From: Ignelater luminosus
Taxonomy: Eukaryota > Arthropoda > Insecta > Coleoptera > Elateridae
Direction of reading: 5' to 3'
DNA: 64,000 nucleotides
NCBI GenBank assembly: GCA_011009095.1
Contig: VTPC01091318.1
Location: 161,932 to 225,931 of the forward strand
The position numbers and the translations under genes are program-made. Every line of letters begins with the position of its first letter. Within the stretch, counting starts at the first letter, position 1. This document shows positions 36,090 through 48,300 of this stretch, one piece after another. The notes beneath the pieces were generated by a model. It did no database searches and was not told the DNA's origin. It worked only from the letters and a program-made list of their open reading frames with translations.

Positions 36090-36870
36090 AAGAAATGTAG
36101 TATGTAACATATCAGGAAAGTACCTTTACTGAACTTACAGACTTCCAAGATGAGCCGAAGGCTGCTGGTCCAGTAAAATATTACTTCCCGCCATGCCAAT
36201 AACGGAATTCGTTCATGATTTAGGAAATCCTTAGCTGCCTCGACCGTATGGCATGGAGTACCGTCTTGCATAAAGATGTATTTTTTATTTTTATGTGTTT
36301 TGGAATGTCAATAAGGAAGAAACACTTCAGTCAGCATTTCTATATACCTACTGTTCTTTCCTCATGGTTCCTTCAACAATATACAAACGTCCTGGACCAT
36401 ACCCACTAATAACACCCCATGTTATGACCGACAGATGTTTTACAGTTTGCAGTATGCAAGACGGTTGATATTTCTCTTCTGGTCATCTCCGAACAAAATT
36501 GCAAGCTTCTGTGGTTGCGTGCAAAATTGATTCGTCTGAGAAAAACACCTGCAAAATGTTAAGAATTCTAATATATTTCTGTTAAATTATTATAACCGAA
36601 CTAAATAAATGCAATGGCTTTCTAGTACCTTGGCCCAATCATCCTTCATTAAATGTTTTCATTTGTTTAGTCAACCTTGGCTTTTTCGCAGGTTTTCAAC
36701 ATTTTATGTTATACTCGTAAAGGCGTCTTTCTAGTATTCGCAGAGATATTTTCACTCCTGAACTTTCTAACTCTTTCACGAGTCTTGAAGAGGTGTTTTT
36801 TTTGTTTTTACAATCTGTAATTACACAAAGATATCTCTGAATTGTAAGACGTGTTGCCTATTCCCAAATA
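36090..36870 (-). mobile_element. Tc1-like transposon relic with an intron-like insertion
   Basis: Read on the minus strand: helix-turn-helix part ATRLTIQRYLCVITDCKNKK, ELESSGVKISLRILERRLYE, KPAKKPRLTKQMKTF, then DDWAK. An 80-bp GT-AG segment (36628-36549) follows, and the frame resumes as VFFSDES, the Tc1 motif with the first catalytic Asp. Next come VKHLSVITWGVISGYGPGRL, IVEGTMRKEQ and IFMQDGTPCHTVEAAKDFLN with the second Asp. Stops and frameshifts are scattered, and the third catalytic motif is blurred. No terminal repeats were recognised. Confidence 0.78.
36549..36628 (-). other. Probable 80-bp spliceosomal intron in a Tc1-like transposase
   Basis: Minus strand: ...TGGGCCAAG|GTACTAGAAAG...TTAACATTTTGCAG|GTGTTTTTCTCAG. 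Joining the two sides gives W-A-K-V-F-F-S-D-E-S without a frame change, which is how the Tc1 family reads at this position. The interior has an in-frame stop and is AT-rich, as expected for an intron. Confidence 0.65.
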
Positions 36871-36989
36871 TTCGAGGAGAACCCGTAAAATGGGCATACT
36901 GTATACTAATGCCATGCATACTAGCTTTTTTAAAAAAAAGATTGTGTATTAGGTAGTGGTTAGAATTTCTTGAAGGACTACTAAGTATA

Positions 36990-37570
36990 TAAGGCCTTTA
37001 GGCCTGCAATGACTTAAAATGCATATGACTCATTGTGTCAAAAAAATTGCAAAATGGTATCCCAGAAGAAACACAAAAAATTATCAAAAAAATATTTTTC
37101 ATCATAAAAAAATGCTTCATGCTAAAAATACGTTTGTTAGAAGATTTCCTGAAGAATGTGTACTTACAATTAGGCACAGCTGCCATGGTATGGGGTTGTA
37201 TGTCTACCCAAGGTGCTGGTCAACAACATGTCGTATATCTGGGATAATGAATGCCCCAAATACCTTGAAGTGCTGCAGATGCACATAAGATGTTTCCTAA
37301 TGAGAAAGACTTGTTTATTTTCCAGGACGATAATGCATCTTGTTAGATGACCACCAATAAAATTGCCAGTTCTATAGAAAGCTTATGGCAAGGATAGCAA
37401 GAATCATATCTAAAATGAAACTCGCAACAAGAATAAAATTAATCGAATTTCTAATTCAAGCTTGGTATCGCAATATTTCGAAAGAAGAGTAAAGGACACT
37501 GATGAATTCCATGTCAAAAATATGCAAATTGGTCATCAAGAACAAGTACTGGCAAATCAATTTTTAATAA
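36990..37570 (+). mobile_element. Tc1-like transposon relic (C-terminal half)
   Basis: Plus-strand pieces: FVRRFPEEC, GTAAMVWGCMSTQGAGQQHV, IMNAP then KYLEVLQMHI, LFIFQDDNASC (second catalytic Asp motif, DDNA), and ATRIKLIEFLIQAWYRNISK with KICKLVIKNKYWQINF near the end. These follow the Tc1 order (strand after first Asp, GIMNA, DNAxCH, C-terminal helices). Frame changes and stops occur throughout. The N-terminal DNA-binding part was not seen. It runs opposite to the neighbouring Tc1-like relic at 36090-36870, and the two are not copies of each other. Confidence 0.72.
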
Positions 37571-37634
37571 TAGTTTAGATTTAAGTAATACATTGTGTAA
37601 TCTTGAAGTTTCTTTCCTTTTTTTTACATTGTCT

Positions 37635-37655
37635 CTACAGGGTGTCCCAATTTAT
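37635..37655 (+). other. Solo transposon-like end (TACAGGGTGT)
   Basis: TACAGGGTGTCCCAATTTAT lies between the Tc1-like relic ending near 37570 and the pogo relic starting at 37867. No matching inverted end was seen nearby. It may be the left border of a small remnant of about 200 bp. Confidence 0.35.
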
Positions 37656-38446
37656 GAAAGGTATATTAACGACCAGAAGGTACAATTCTACGAAATCAAA
37701 AAATTTTTAGTTACGTATATTTCTACATTCAGTTTTCTAGTGACTTCTGTCAATCATTTTGGTTTCGATCCAATTGACGTAGGGTGGAAGCATCCGATTT
37801 AACCTTCGTTCCACCTACTGCCCAGAATGAAAATTATTATTAAAAAAAGTACCAACTCCAATACCAAATTATTTAAGACCAAAAAGGTTCAAAAATGAAA
37901 GCGTAATAGAGGTTATATACAACAATAATCGAAAGAACAATTGCTCCAAGCTTTGACAGAAATAAAAGATCTTGGGATGCCCATATCGACAGTGTCTAAA
38001 AAATATGGTATGCCTCGAACAACCCTTCGAGACAAACTCTCGGGAAAGACGTCCGTAGATATGGAACGTGTCGAAAGGAGATAGAAAATGAACTCGTATC
38101 ATGGATTTTAAATTGCTTAGCGAACGGTTTTCCGGTCTGCTGTATTCCGTTCAAAGAATTGTGGAAGTAGGAAAAACCAACAATTAATTTGTACAAAATA
38201 AGCCAGGAAGAAGATGGTTCAAGTCCTTCCTTGAGCGACATCCGGAAATTAAACAGAGTGCTTGTTACCGATGAAAAGGTAAGGCACTGGGTTTCAGCTG
38301 GGAACAGAAGTGAATGTTCTCTTATACCCAGGCAGAGTTCGGAATCTCGATGAGAGGCTATTTTTTATCTCCAAAAGGATCGTTAGTTTTAGCGAAATAG
38401 GGGACAGCGACATGTAATATAACATCGTCTTCCAAAGAGGACAATA

Positions 38447-38951
38447 GAGAGTTTTAGCAACTTCACGTTAAAAGTTACGATAAACGTTAAAGTTACGTGA
38501 TTTAATACGGTATACAAAATAGCGGGAAGTAAGGTTTTAAACGTTTAGCCATACCATATTTTATACCATCCACTCGCATTTGACATTTCACAAATCATCT
38601 TATATATTGAACCTACTACGCTCGGTAGTCTTAATTTTACTTAGAGAACATGAACTAGCCATTCTGTTAAACTTCAGACATAAACAAAGTTTGTTAAATA
38701 GACAACGCCAATTCTGTCAAACACACAGAACAAACATAGAGCATGCACGTTACCACTACCAATCGTAGTTTTCTCATAGGAACCAATATAAGTTATACAA
38801 ATATCCCTAGATTCACCAAACGGTAAAGCAAACGACGAACACATTCGAATAGCGTGACACAGTATCTAAATAGCGTCACGCGCATGCGTACAAGCTATTC
38901 ATTTGACGTTTAGCGTTACCGTATTTGTTTGTGAAAGTTGCTAAAACTCTC
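38447..38951. mobile_element. 505-bp MITE in the pogo relic, TA target duplication
   Basis: Terminal inverted repeats begin GAGAGTTTTAGCAACTT at 38447 and end with the complement at 38951; TA flanks both sides (38445-38446 and 38952-38953). There is no coding content. Removing the element with one TA rejoins the pogo transposase frame as ...KEDNNITTLFTVN, which proves it inserted into the transposase. The TA target and repeat style fit a Tc1/mariner-type non-autonomous element. Confidence 0.88.
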
Positions 38952-39056
38952 TAATATTACAACACTATTTACGGTTAATACTAAAAGAGAAATTGCTCCA
39001 CCCTTAACCATTTTTAAATGTGAACGTCTACCAAATTGAATCATTGAAGCTGCACC

Positions 39057-39542
39057 CATAGTATATAGATGGGTAAGTAGAACGACTCTTCAAAAATCCT
39101 TTGTTCTTTTCAAACGCCGACCGATGACCTTGAAGTAATAGTCGGTGGCTAATACCGATATTTCGCTACGCTAGTGTCAGTGGCGTGTGTAGATTTATTT
39201 ATGAATTACTAGAAAGGCTACCATTGCATCTTCTGTTATTAAATTTAATTTTACCAAATTTATAATGGCATTGTATTAAATTAAAGAAAATGATGTAAAT
39301 CATGCACAAATAGCCAAAGAAATCAAATTTATCACAATACATTTTAGATACATTATTGTTCTAAATAAAAGTAAAGGTAGTATGGTAGAAGTTCACTTCC
39401 ACGTGTACGGCACTGATCTAACCTCGCTCGGCGTTCGACGGTCGTGACATCTATTGTAGAAACGCGAACCGTCCTCTAACCTTCACGAGCTAGTTTTCCC
39501 GCGATTTTAAGAGTTATTCTACTTCCCCATCTGTATACTGTG
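39057..39542. mobile_element. 486-bp MITE in the pogo relic, 7-8 bp target duplication
   Basis: Inverted repeats of about 34 bp: left CATAGTATATAGATGGGTAA from 39057, right complement CACAGTATACAGATGGGGAA ending at 39542; both continue GTAGAA..ACTCTT inward. The flanks carry a direct repeat CTGCACC (39050-39056 and 39543-39549), so the target duplication is 7-8 bp, as made by hAT-type transposases. Removing the element and one repeat rejoins the pogo frame at ...IIEAAPPD. No coding content. Confidence 0.85.
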
Positions 39543-40880
39543 CTGCACCTCCGGACTAGTAGCTAGGCAAGAGTTCAAGTGATTGGACGCAAAGTGAAAC
39601 GTTCGCTGATTATGTCAAAAACGTATTTCATCCGTTTCTTTTGGAAAAAAGGACTCGTCTTCCAGTAATTGTTTTCCCCCTAACGCAACGCATATTATGC
39701 AGCCATTGGATGTTGGTTTCCTTTTTCCGCTAAAACAGTCTTGGAAGAAATTCACTCGACAATGGCGTATGATCGCGATGACGAAACAATAAAAAAAAAA
39801 GATTTCCATCATGGCCCTGCATTCGATACTAACCTTAAAAGTTCTGGATTGTTTCCTTTTGATCCAGATGAAGTAAACTATGAAAAGTGCGTGGTAAAAA
39901 GCAAAAATTATTCTTCATCTCTGAAAAACGAACATAACGACGATTTATTGGTTAAAGAAGCAAGCTCCAGTGACATTCTTAATATTCGAATTCTCCTGGA
40001 AACATATATTGAGGATAAAGGCCTAACTGAAATTAAGAATACCTAGCAAGATAATGCCAAATGGCAAGGAGATGTTACTTTTCAAGAATTATGTGTAAAT
40101 ATGAAGAAAAATTCAAAATGATGGAATTTCTATTTCACAACCTTTTCTAGTGTGCAGTGACCTTGATAATTTGACTGTACTGGATTTTCCTGATTGGAAT
40201 GATAACATAGTTTTTATGTAAGATTCTGATGTTGAAGCAGCAATTCCAAAAATTAATATTTACAAAATATTATAGTTATTCCTGGCAATAACCCTGAACA
40301 AACATCCCACATTCCATATCTTCTAAGTGAACCTATGCCTGTATTACAAAATGACATTTCTGAAGAAAATCAAAAACTGCTTAAAAACTGTTGCATCTCT
40401 CGATGAAGGCAACATGAATACTTCAGCAAAACAGTCAACTACAGTAGTAACGAATGAAATAGCTACGAAAGAAAATTCCATTGCGTCTTCAAAGTCATCC
40501 GAATCCATTGGCATTTCAAAAACACTATTAAAGAGATTCCTCACTGTCCTACTCGCAAGGCAAATAAGAAGGAAAAAAAGCATAGAAAAGTCATCGACTA
40601 TTTTGACTACTGAAGCTTGGATACATATCAAGGAAACTAAAGAAAAAGAGAACCAAGACAAAAAAAGCCAAAAATGAAAGACAGAGCAAAAGTAGTAGAA
40701 ATCAATGAAGTCAACACTAAAACATGTCAGGCGATGGAGAAAAGTGGTTTGTTGTGGAAGTGGCGTGAAAGAGTCGATATATGCAAATATAAATCAGAAG
40801 ACGTCCTAGAGGTGCTGAAGGATCCAAAACCAAAGGTAATAAAATTAATAAATATGTACATAAGTAGCATTTTTGAATAG

Positions 40881-43800
40881 GCACAATGTGAAAATTTTTT
40901 GTCGTTTCTTTTGGCATTGGTTTTTTTTAAATGTATTTACATATATTCATGTTTTTTTACACGTAAATAAGTTTCGTTCGATTGTTTAATTAAGAATTGT
41001 TTTCACAAGGGATTAGTGACCAAAGGGAAAAATTTCAACAAAACATTAATAGACAGCTATAGGTGATGCTCACATTGGCTAAATGAGAGGTTGAGATGGC
41101 TAATACTGGTAGTATATGTAAATGTTTGTTTAACTGATAGTACGGTTATGTATCTCTTTCCAACTCTGGTGATCATATAGTTCCATCTTTGTTTAACACA
41201 ATGCCTACATCAATCAAGTGTGAAACTCGTATTCAATTTACCCTAAAATGTTCTAATATTAGATTTAATTAGTAGACTTAATTATATGATTTATTAGGCT
41301 ATAAAATACCAGAAATTAAGTGATTTGAGCAGGCACCACCTACGTAACTATAAAATTTTTGATTTCGTAGAATTCTATCTCCCTAAAATAAGATTGATTA
41401 TAGCGGTGGACATATATAACTGGGGACACCATGCATAATCTTTTAATCAAGATTTCAACTATCGTCTTTTGTTTTTTATAAAATTATTGTGACTAACTAC
41501 CTGTATGATGTAAGAGAGCAAATAGAAAAATATTTGAAAATAGCACATTTAGAATTCAATTTTTCTGTGATGCAAGATTTTTTCACATCACTGTACAATA
41601 TTTTATTATGATATTGCTCAAGTATTTTCATGTTGGTAAAAGTGCATTTTTCTGTAAAAGTAAAATCTTCTCTTATCAATTTTCTTTCATAAATCACATT
41701 TAAATTCTATTTCTGTAGGTTTCAACTAGCAACAATTCAGAAATTAATGAAGAGATCTATTCAATTGGTTGCGTTCTAGTTATTTTATTGCATATAAAAG
41801 GATAATTTCTTAAATTGTTAAGTAGTTTCACCGGGGAACACGGATAAATAAAAACCGGGTATTTAAATGTATTTGTTCATGCCCATTTATTTTTTTAATT
41901 TATAATAATTAAAATTGCGAGATCAATACTACCAAAAATTTTGCCACATTACCAATAAACATACAAAAATAATTCTAAATAGAAAAACAACAATTTTCTA
42001 AAAGTTAACAAATCATTATTTGTACTTTTCTCATATCCGGACACGTTAAGGCCAATAATAACATACATACAAGAGGAAACAATTCTAACGTTTAATGTTC
42101 AAGCAGCAAATCTATACAACTAGTTGTTTTCATTATTGATTTGTTTTTTATAGCACAAAAATCACTGTACTAATTTAAATAAGATGAAAATATATTATTA
42201 TAATATAATAATGCAACAATATTATACTAAAGGAGATTTTTTAAACAGAATTCCAGTCTCGTTTAGTTCACCTTTTACTTAATACTAGTCAATTTTATTT
42301 TCTTAATATATTATATAATTATTACATTATAGTGCAGCAAATTTGTACAAAAAAGTAGAAAAATATTTTTACAATATAATAAATTAGTTTAAAAAATCAA
42401 TCTTTAGTATGTTTTAATAGTGAGAAAAAATAAAAGAAAAAAGAAAACATTTATATCAAAAAATCTATACAACAAACAAAATTATATGATTATTTACTAC
42501 TTTATTACATTAAATATTTTATAACAAAAATCATATATCTATGTTTACTAATAGGTTAAAAAAGAAAAACAATTATACAAATAATTACAAATTATTAACA
42601 GATGTTTATTTAAAACATTTTCTTATAAAGAAAAATACATCATCATAGAAAAATCTACAATTTATGTCCGAAAAACATTTTCTTCTCTTAAAAAATCTAC
42701 AATAATATTGTTTTTTATTTTGTTTATTTATAAATTATGCAGTGGATGTTTTAAACTTCTCCTTCTTCATTAATTATATTATTATTATAATTAATTATTA
42801 ATCATTATAGTTAATTTGATCAAAAAAAAAAAAGATTTTTTATCATTTTTTTTATGCAATTATAAAGACCTATAGTTACAATAAAAAATAATAATAGCCT
42901 AAAACAAGTTCTAAAAAAATAAATCTAGTTGGCTCTTCATATACTGCATCGACACACATTATTTCGGGATCTAAAATTTATTTAATAAAAATGAAGGTAA
43001 TAAATAGGAATAAATTAAACATGTCACAAGTATATTTATTTGATGCTACTCAAGAATATTTTTTTTAAATGGCTGGATTGAAATCAGATATTTAAACCAA
43101 TTTTTAGGTTAGATTATATCCTTTTGATAAAAACTGTGTAATCATCAGTGTTAGGCAGTTTTAGGGTTTTAACTCCCACCAATTTCCCACTTACACATGC
43201 ACTAAGTGGGAATTCTGGTGCGAGTTATTCTTTAATTTCTTACCTAAAAGTGATAATAATTAATCAAAGAAAAAAAGATTTGAAGTAGGTTATGATTGGC
43301 TTGTGAGTAACATAAAAAACATTAACCTAAAATGATGGATTGTCAAGCATTAATGCCAACTTGAATAGTTGTTAACATAACTTACTTCAATTCTTTTTTT
43401 CTACACAGTATCTTTGAGATTATAATTATATGACTAGAAAGATGAAGCACACACTATTAAAACAAATTCTAGAATAAATAAAGCATGAAAATAATTGTTA
43501 GTTCTTTCCTTCTCACAGAATATAATCTATCTAACCTTAAAATCAATTTAAATTGGCAATAATTATATGAGTAAGAATTCTAATCTCACTTAACCTAAAA
43601 TATATGATTTACTGAATTGATCCTATTTACATGGCTATTTGTATGATATCTTTAGTTTATATTATTGCTAATTAATAATCTTTCTAATTCAAAATAATTT
43701 TAAAATAAAAATAAGATTAGAAATTCTAAAAAATAACTTTTAGGATTGCACTTAGCCAATATTCAGCTAGCCAAAGAGCATGTTTGATTAATAAGATTTG

Positions 43801-45157
43801 TGTTCTCTTCATTATTTTTATATATATATTATACAATTAAATTTGTCCTAGTAACTTATTTTACTTATTAAATCAGCTAGCTGAATATTTGACAAAACCC
43901 TTAATACGTTTTCTTGAGCTTTTAAGAGTATAATAATCATCTTCAATTCAACCACCTAAAGCCTTTGATAAGAAAAAGAATCTAGTATGAACATAATTAC
44001 AACCCATTATTATTTATTAAAACACACAAAAAGGACCATTTTTCAAAAACAAAATTTTCAAAAAATGTATATTTCAAAATTCAGCACCGTACATTGATTT
44101 CATATATTACAATTTACAATGAATATTCTCAACACATTAAAATATTACCTCACTAATATTTACAGCAAATAAATGTGTGTCAAATTAAAAGTAATCACAG
44201 TTTTGTATAGGAATCCTTTTTGGTAGACTATAAATGTACACAGATATATCAAAGAATTTTTTCTCTCTTGAATAGCATCAATAAAAGAAGATTCTATACA
44301 TAAAATAATAAAATGATGCAGTAAGAGATTTCCTGACGATACTTAACATTATTAGGTTAGGTTTACTTTTATTATATAAATTTTAGATCCTAGAGTTATA
44401 TAATTACTGTTCAAGCAACAAAGTCATAATTTTTCATTTATTTCATTATTTTTTTTAAGTAACTTATCTCAAGCACCACTATGTACCACCTATAAATTTC
44501 CAAACTTGATAATTAATAACAGTGTTAATCAACCAACATCATCACATATTATTTCTTTTCTAATAATAATAATCATAAAAAAACAAAATGTACAAATTTC
44601 ACTAAAACTAAATTTGATCAATTACTAAATAATATAAAAATATACACATAATAATGTTGGGCCATGTAATTAATATACATTCATATGTAAACATGTTACA
44701 GAGACCCAATTTAAGCACATTCTCTCTTGAACTACCAACACAGCAATGTAGTTTTTTCTATAGTCAATTTTTATCACAAATGGTAACTGCAGTTGCGAGA
44801 TCAAATTTAAATCAGGTCTCTTTTTAAATATATACATATACATATAAAAAATAAACTTTGTTACTTGACAGAAAATTAAAACAGAGAAAACAGTTGCACC
44901 TAATTATACCACAGAAAAAAAACAAGAAAAAAAACAATTGCCTATCTTGCTGATGCAGTTAAAAAGAACACCGACCAGAGTGTTTTCTTTTTTAAATATT
45001 ATTAATATCCTCTTTCTTTGCTTGCTTTAATTGAATAAAACCATAATCCTTTTTGTGAGATTGATGATAATGTATACATTTTAGAACTTATCCTTTTAAA
45101 AAAGTTTTTTACGTGAAAAGTTTTCCTAAATATCACAACACTGACGAGAAGCGTGCA
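40881..45157. other. AT-rich non-coding stretch below TAF4 (possible 3' UTR plus intergenic)
   Basis: About 4.3 kb of very AT-rich sequence with no open frame that resembles a protein. The part nearest the TAF4 stop codon should contain its 3' UTR and polyadenylation site, but many AATAAA-like strings occur on the minus strand and none can be chosen from sequence alone. The single element that stands out is the hairpin at 43171-43226. A smaller palindromic cluster built on CAGCTAG lies at about 43768-43885. Confidence 0.4.
43171..43226. repeat. Strong stem-loop with 9-nt loop downstream of TAF4
   Basis: The left arm (23 nt from 43171, AACTCCCACCA then ATTTCCCACTTA) pairs with the right arm (24 nt to 43226, TAAGTGGGAATTCTGGTGCG then AGTT). 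The interruptions are one mismatch and a small bulge; the loop is CACATGCAC. The arms are much richer in G and C than the flanks. It lies about 2 kb below the TAF4 stop. It could be a structured 3' UTR element, a miRNA precursor-like hairpin or a tiny foldback repeat; the sequence does not decide between these. Confidence 0.6.
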
Positions 45158-45310
45158 TCACTTGAGATACGACTTATATAAAATACTACTTTTACATAAG
45201 TCTTTCTCTGTTTCAAATAAAAATTGCAAGTCTCTTAATGTCACCTTCTTTATGCGCGCCCTCAATGGAAGTTGACCTCTTGCCCCACTGTTAAAACCAC
45301 CAGCACTCGC
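45158..45310 (-). CDS. TAF4: TAF4 exon f: conserved C-terminal tail and stop
   Basis: The last coding exon: acceptor TTTCTAG|GCGAGT, 50 codons and a TGA stop at 45160-45158. It encodes ASAGGFNSGARGQLPLRARI and then KKVTLRDLQFLFETEKDLC, ending SSILYKSYLK. The (I/V)xLRDLxFxxE...LLYKxxLK ending is the signature C-terminus of TAF4 in animals. It is too short to stand out as an open frame and was found by reading the minus strand for the expected tail. Confidence 0.93.
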   Translation of the reverse strand, partial: ASAGGFNSGARGQLPLRARIKKVTLRDLQFLFETEKDLCKSSILYKSYLK

Positions 45311-48300
45311 CTAGAAAGAAACAAGAGAAAAAGAATTAAAATATTTTTAATGGATGGTGTACATATTTGTAAAGATTTTGAAAATAGTTGAAGTTAAATG
45401 ATCAAACAAATACCTATAATTCATTCAATTGTCACCAAAATAAAATGTTCCTGCTATTGCATATTCTCACACGAACCATCTTAAAACTAGTGCATAATAA
45501 TATTCTTATATGCTGTTCATGTTTTCTTTACAATATGACACGATAATCAAGATGTATTTTCATGATGAATGTGGCTATACTGATTTATATACATGATGTT
45601 GTCAGTCTTCTTCTGTGAAACACAACATAAAAAATTGACAATTTCTGAGGTTAGAACTTGGATGGAATATTTCAGTTTGTTTATCAATAGTTTGGAGTAT
45701 AAAGAAATGTAGGTATAATCTAACCTAATATTTCTATACTTCTCATTTTACAGCTTTTAATTTTGTTTATATTTTAAATAACCTTGAAAACATGCAGTTA
45801 CCTCTTATGTCAGATATAACCTAGTTATCCAATGTTGGCAATTTCTCACAAAGATGTTATTGCTAAATTCATTATAATCTCTAACATTTTTTGCCATTTT
45901 GAATGCAATCTTATAAATTATTTATGTTTTCTTATATGTTGTTGTAGACATTGTAGAGTATTAATCTTCTAACTTGCAGTAAGAGCTGGGGTCCGTACTA
46001 ATTCCAAGTCTGGACGTGTATTTTTTACCCAAAACTGTTCAATTTGACCAGATGACTTGCTGTGGACGATCTTTCTTGACGTTTGGACACGCATTTTGTG
46101 CGGCAACTGTTCGATCTTCTAGGACTATGGGTGTTGCCTGGATATCGTCTTTCTGGTAGGCTTGTGCGAGCATTTTCAATATGGAAATTAAAAAAATGGG
46201 AGTTTTAATTTGTAAAGTAAGATCCATGAATTTTTCATTGGATTGCCTTCATTATCCTAGTGGTTTTTTTTATGCAGCAATAAACTAAAGACACTGATAC
46301 CTTGGTTCTCAACTGCATTGATTGCTGTTATATCCCGTTTTTGACCTCCTCAATTTCTTTGGTTAGTTTTCTCTTGGCAAAAGATGACATATTGTTGTAA
46401 CTTGCTGTTGATCCAATTTCTTTTATTGTATACCACACTTTGAGTATCACTAAATTGCAATTCGAAGTATCTCAAATTATGAACATTGACAGGTGTCAAC
46501 AGAAGTCTCTTTTGAGGTTATTTAAAAAACTCTAGACATACAGTCTTGAAATACATTGCTCATCCTAAGTAATCATCATGTGCCAGCTTTTCATTAATTT
46601 CCCAATAGGAGGGGAGCAAGAGGAGCTCAAAGTTGAAAATTTTGCACTTTTTCAAAATGAAAAATCGGAATAACTAGAGTTTGGAGTAGGTAAGACTTTA
46701 GGGCCTTTAAGCGCCAATAGTAACATCTAGCGGCGAAAATAAACAAAAAGGACTGGGGCCTTAAGCGAGGTCCTAACAATCTGCGACTAGGCAAGCTGTG
46801 ATGTAGAGTCTCTCTGGAGTGTTTTGCCATTGTCAGGGATAGAGGTGGGGGTTTTGCAAAGATATCGAAACGACATTTAGAATCCCAATTGAGTGTCTTC
46901 ACCTGCGTCGAACCAATTTCCCACTTCCTACGCCGCTAGAGAGTGTGACAATCAAACTTGGAGAGCTTCTAGGTCAAAAATTATACGGGGGTACAGGGTA
47001 CATTTTTGCCATTCGACGTAGACCATTTGGACATTCTGCAAATTTTTCAACCTCCACCAAAACCGTCCAAATGGTACAATTGACATAATATTTGAGATTT
47101 GATTCCGTTAACTTTGCACTTTTTCCATGGTCTTCCACGATGCCCAACTAAAAATTGAAAACTTGGTTAATTATGGTCCAATCAAGCTGGGTTTTTTTTT
47201 TAACCTAAAGGGTATCATCACGGCAAGAAGCTTAGGTGCGCCTTTCTTTTTTGGAGTTGGAAGAAAATGAAATTAGTCTTCTTTTGAAACTTTCTGGTGT
47301 AGTTCTCCAAGATCTTAGGAGTGTAATTGCTAGCCTTCAATACGCCCTTTGAACTAGAAAGATGAATTTTTTGTTGTAAATGTAAGTAAGTAAATTCCAA
47401 ATCTTTCCAAAAAGACCCTCAAACCTGGCAGGGAGGAACTCTTCCTCTTCCACCCCTTTTAGCGCCATTATTTTAGGGTAGTTATTAACACATGTAGCTT
47501 TCCCAAACCTTTGTGCATTTCACCTCCAAATTCGGTTAAAATGGCTTGAGGAGCTTCACAGATACAAAATTTTGAAATCTCTTGTAAACTCATAATGTTT
47601 AGTTTAACAGTACATCCTATCAACTCAAAACATTATCCACAGTAAAGAGAAGATAGATACGTAAAAAGTGTAATAGAGCCTTTTTTCAAAAAAGCCCTCC
47701 TCGTACCTGAAAATTGGATTTGATGGTATAATATAGGAAAGTTGAGTGGTCGATAGGGCCATTGAAGGAAGATATCTCTCGCTATCGAATCTCTTATATT
47801 TATAGGAGGGCTGTGCCAAGAGTTATTACAGGTATGCAAGGAGGTGAAATGGACCGATTGGAGATTTGCAGGTTTTCAATAAAATAAGAATTACATTCCA
47901 ATGAAGAAAATTAAAATTTAGCAGGGAATAAAAATTCTTATTTACCTGCGATGTGCCAGCACTACCATCATCTATTCTTGGCTTTTTCCTAGGTCCAATA
48001 GCTTGAAGTGCTGTAGCATTCGCCTCCCTTTGTCTTAGTTCCTCCATTTCCACTCGTTGCATCTCTTTGGCTTTAGCCTTGAGTTTTGCCTGTTCTGGAT
48101 CTTCCGATTTTGAGCGACTTTTCGCCGCTCTTAAAAGCATTTCTCTTTCTAATTCTTCATGTCTTTTTCTTTCTGCTCTATCAATATCTTCGAGGAACTT
48201 TAGCTGACCTAGAAATAATCATTTTTAAATAATTTTTAAGAAACGATAAATTTTATAGAACACAAACCTTTAATATCATTTGTAACTTCATATCTCACAT

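Larger units (their letters stand above)
37867..40880 (+). mobile_element. pogo-like transposon relic carrying two inserted MITEs
   Basis: Plus-strand pogo/CENP-B-type transposase remains. Pieces in order: psq-type helix-turn-helix LLQALTEIKDLGMPISTVSK and KYGMPRTTLRDKLSGK (37930-38050); LVSWILNCLANGFPV; second DNA-binding domain NKPGRRWFKSFLERHPEIK (38200-38255); first catalytic block NLDE (Asp at 38349) and KGSLVLAK; ITSSSKEDN at 38420-38444, then after the first MITE ITTLFTVN and EIAPPLTIFKCERLP; after the second MITE FADYVKNVFHPFL and RLPVIVFP; QPLDVGFLFPLKQSWKKF (39700-39755); SSGLFPFDPDEVNYEKC; and a lysine-rich tail to about 40880. Many stops and shifts. It would have been a cut-and-paste transposase. 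Confidence 0.8.
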
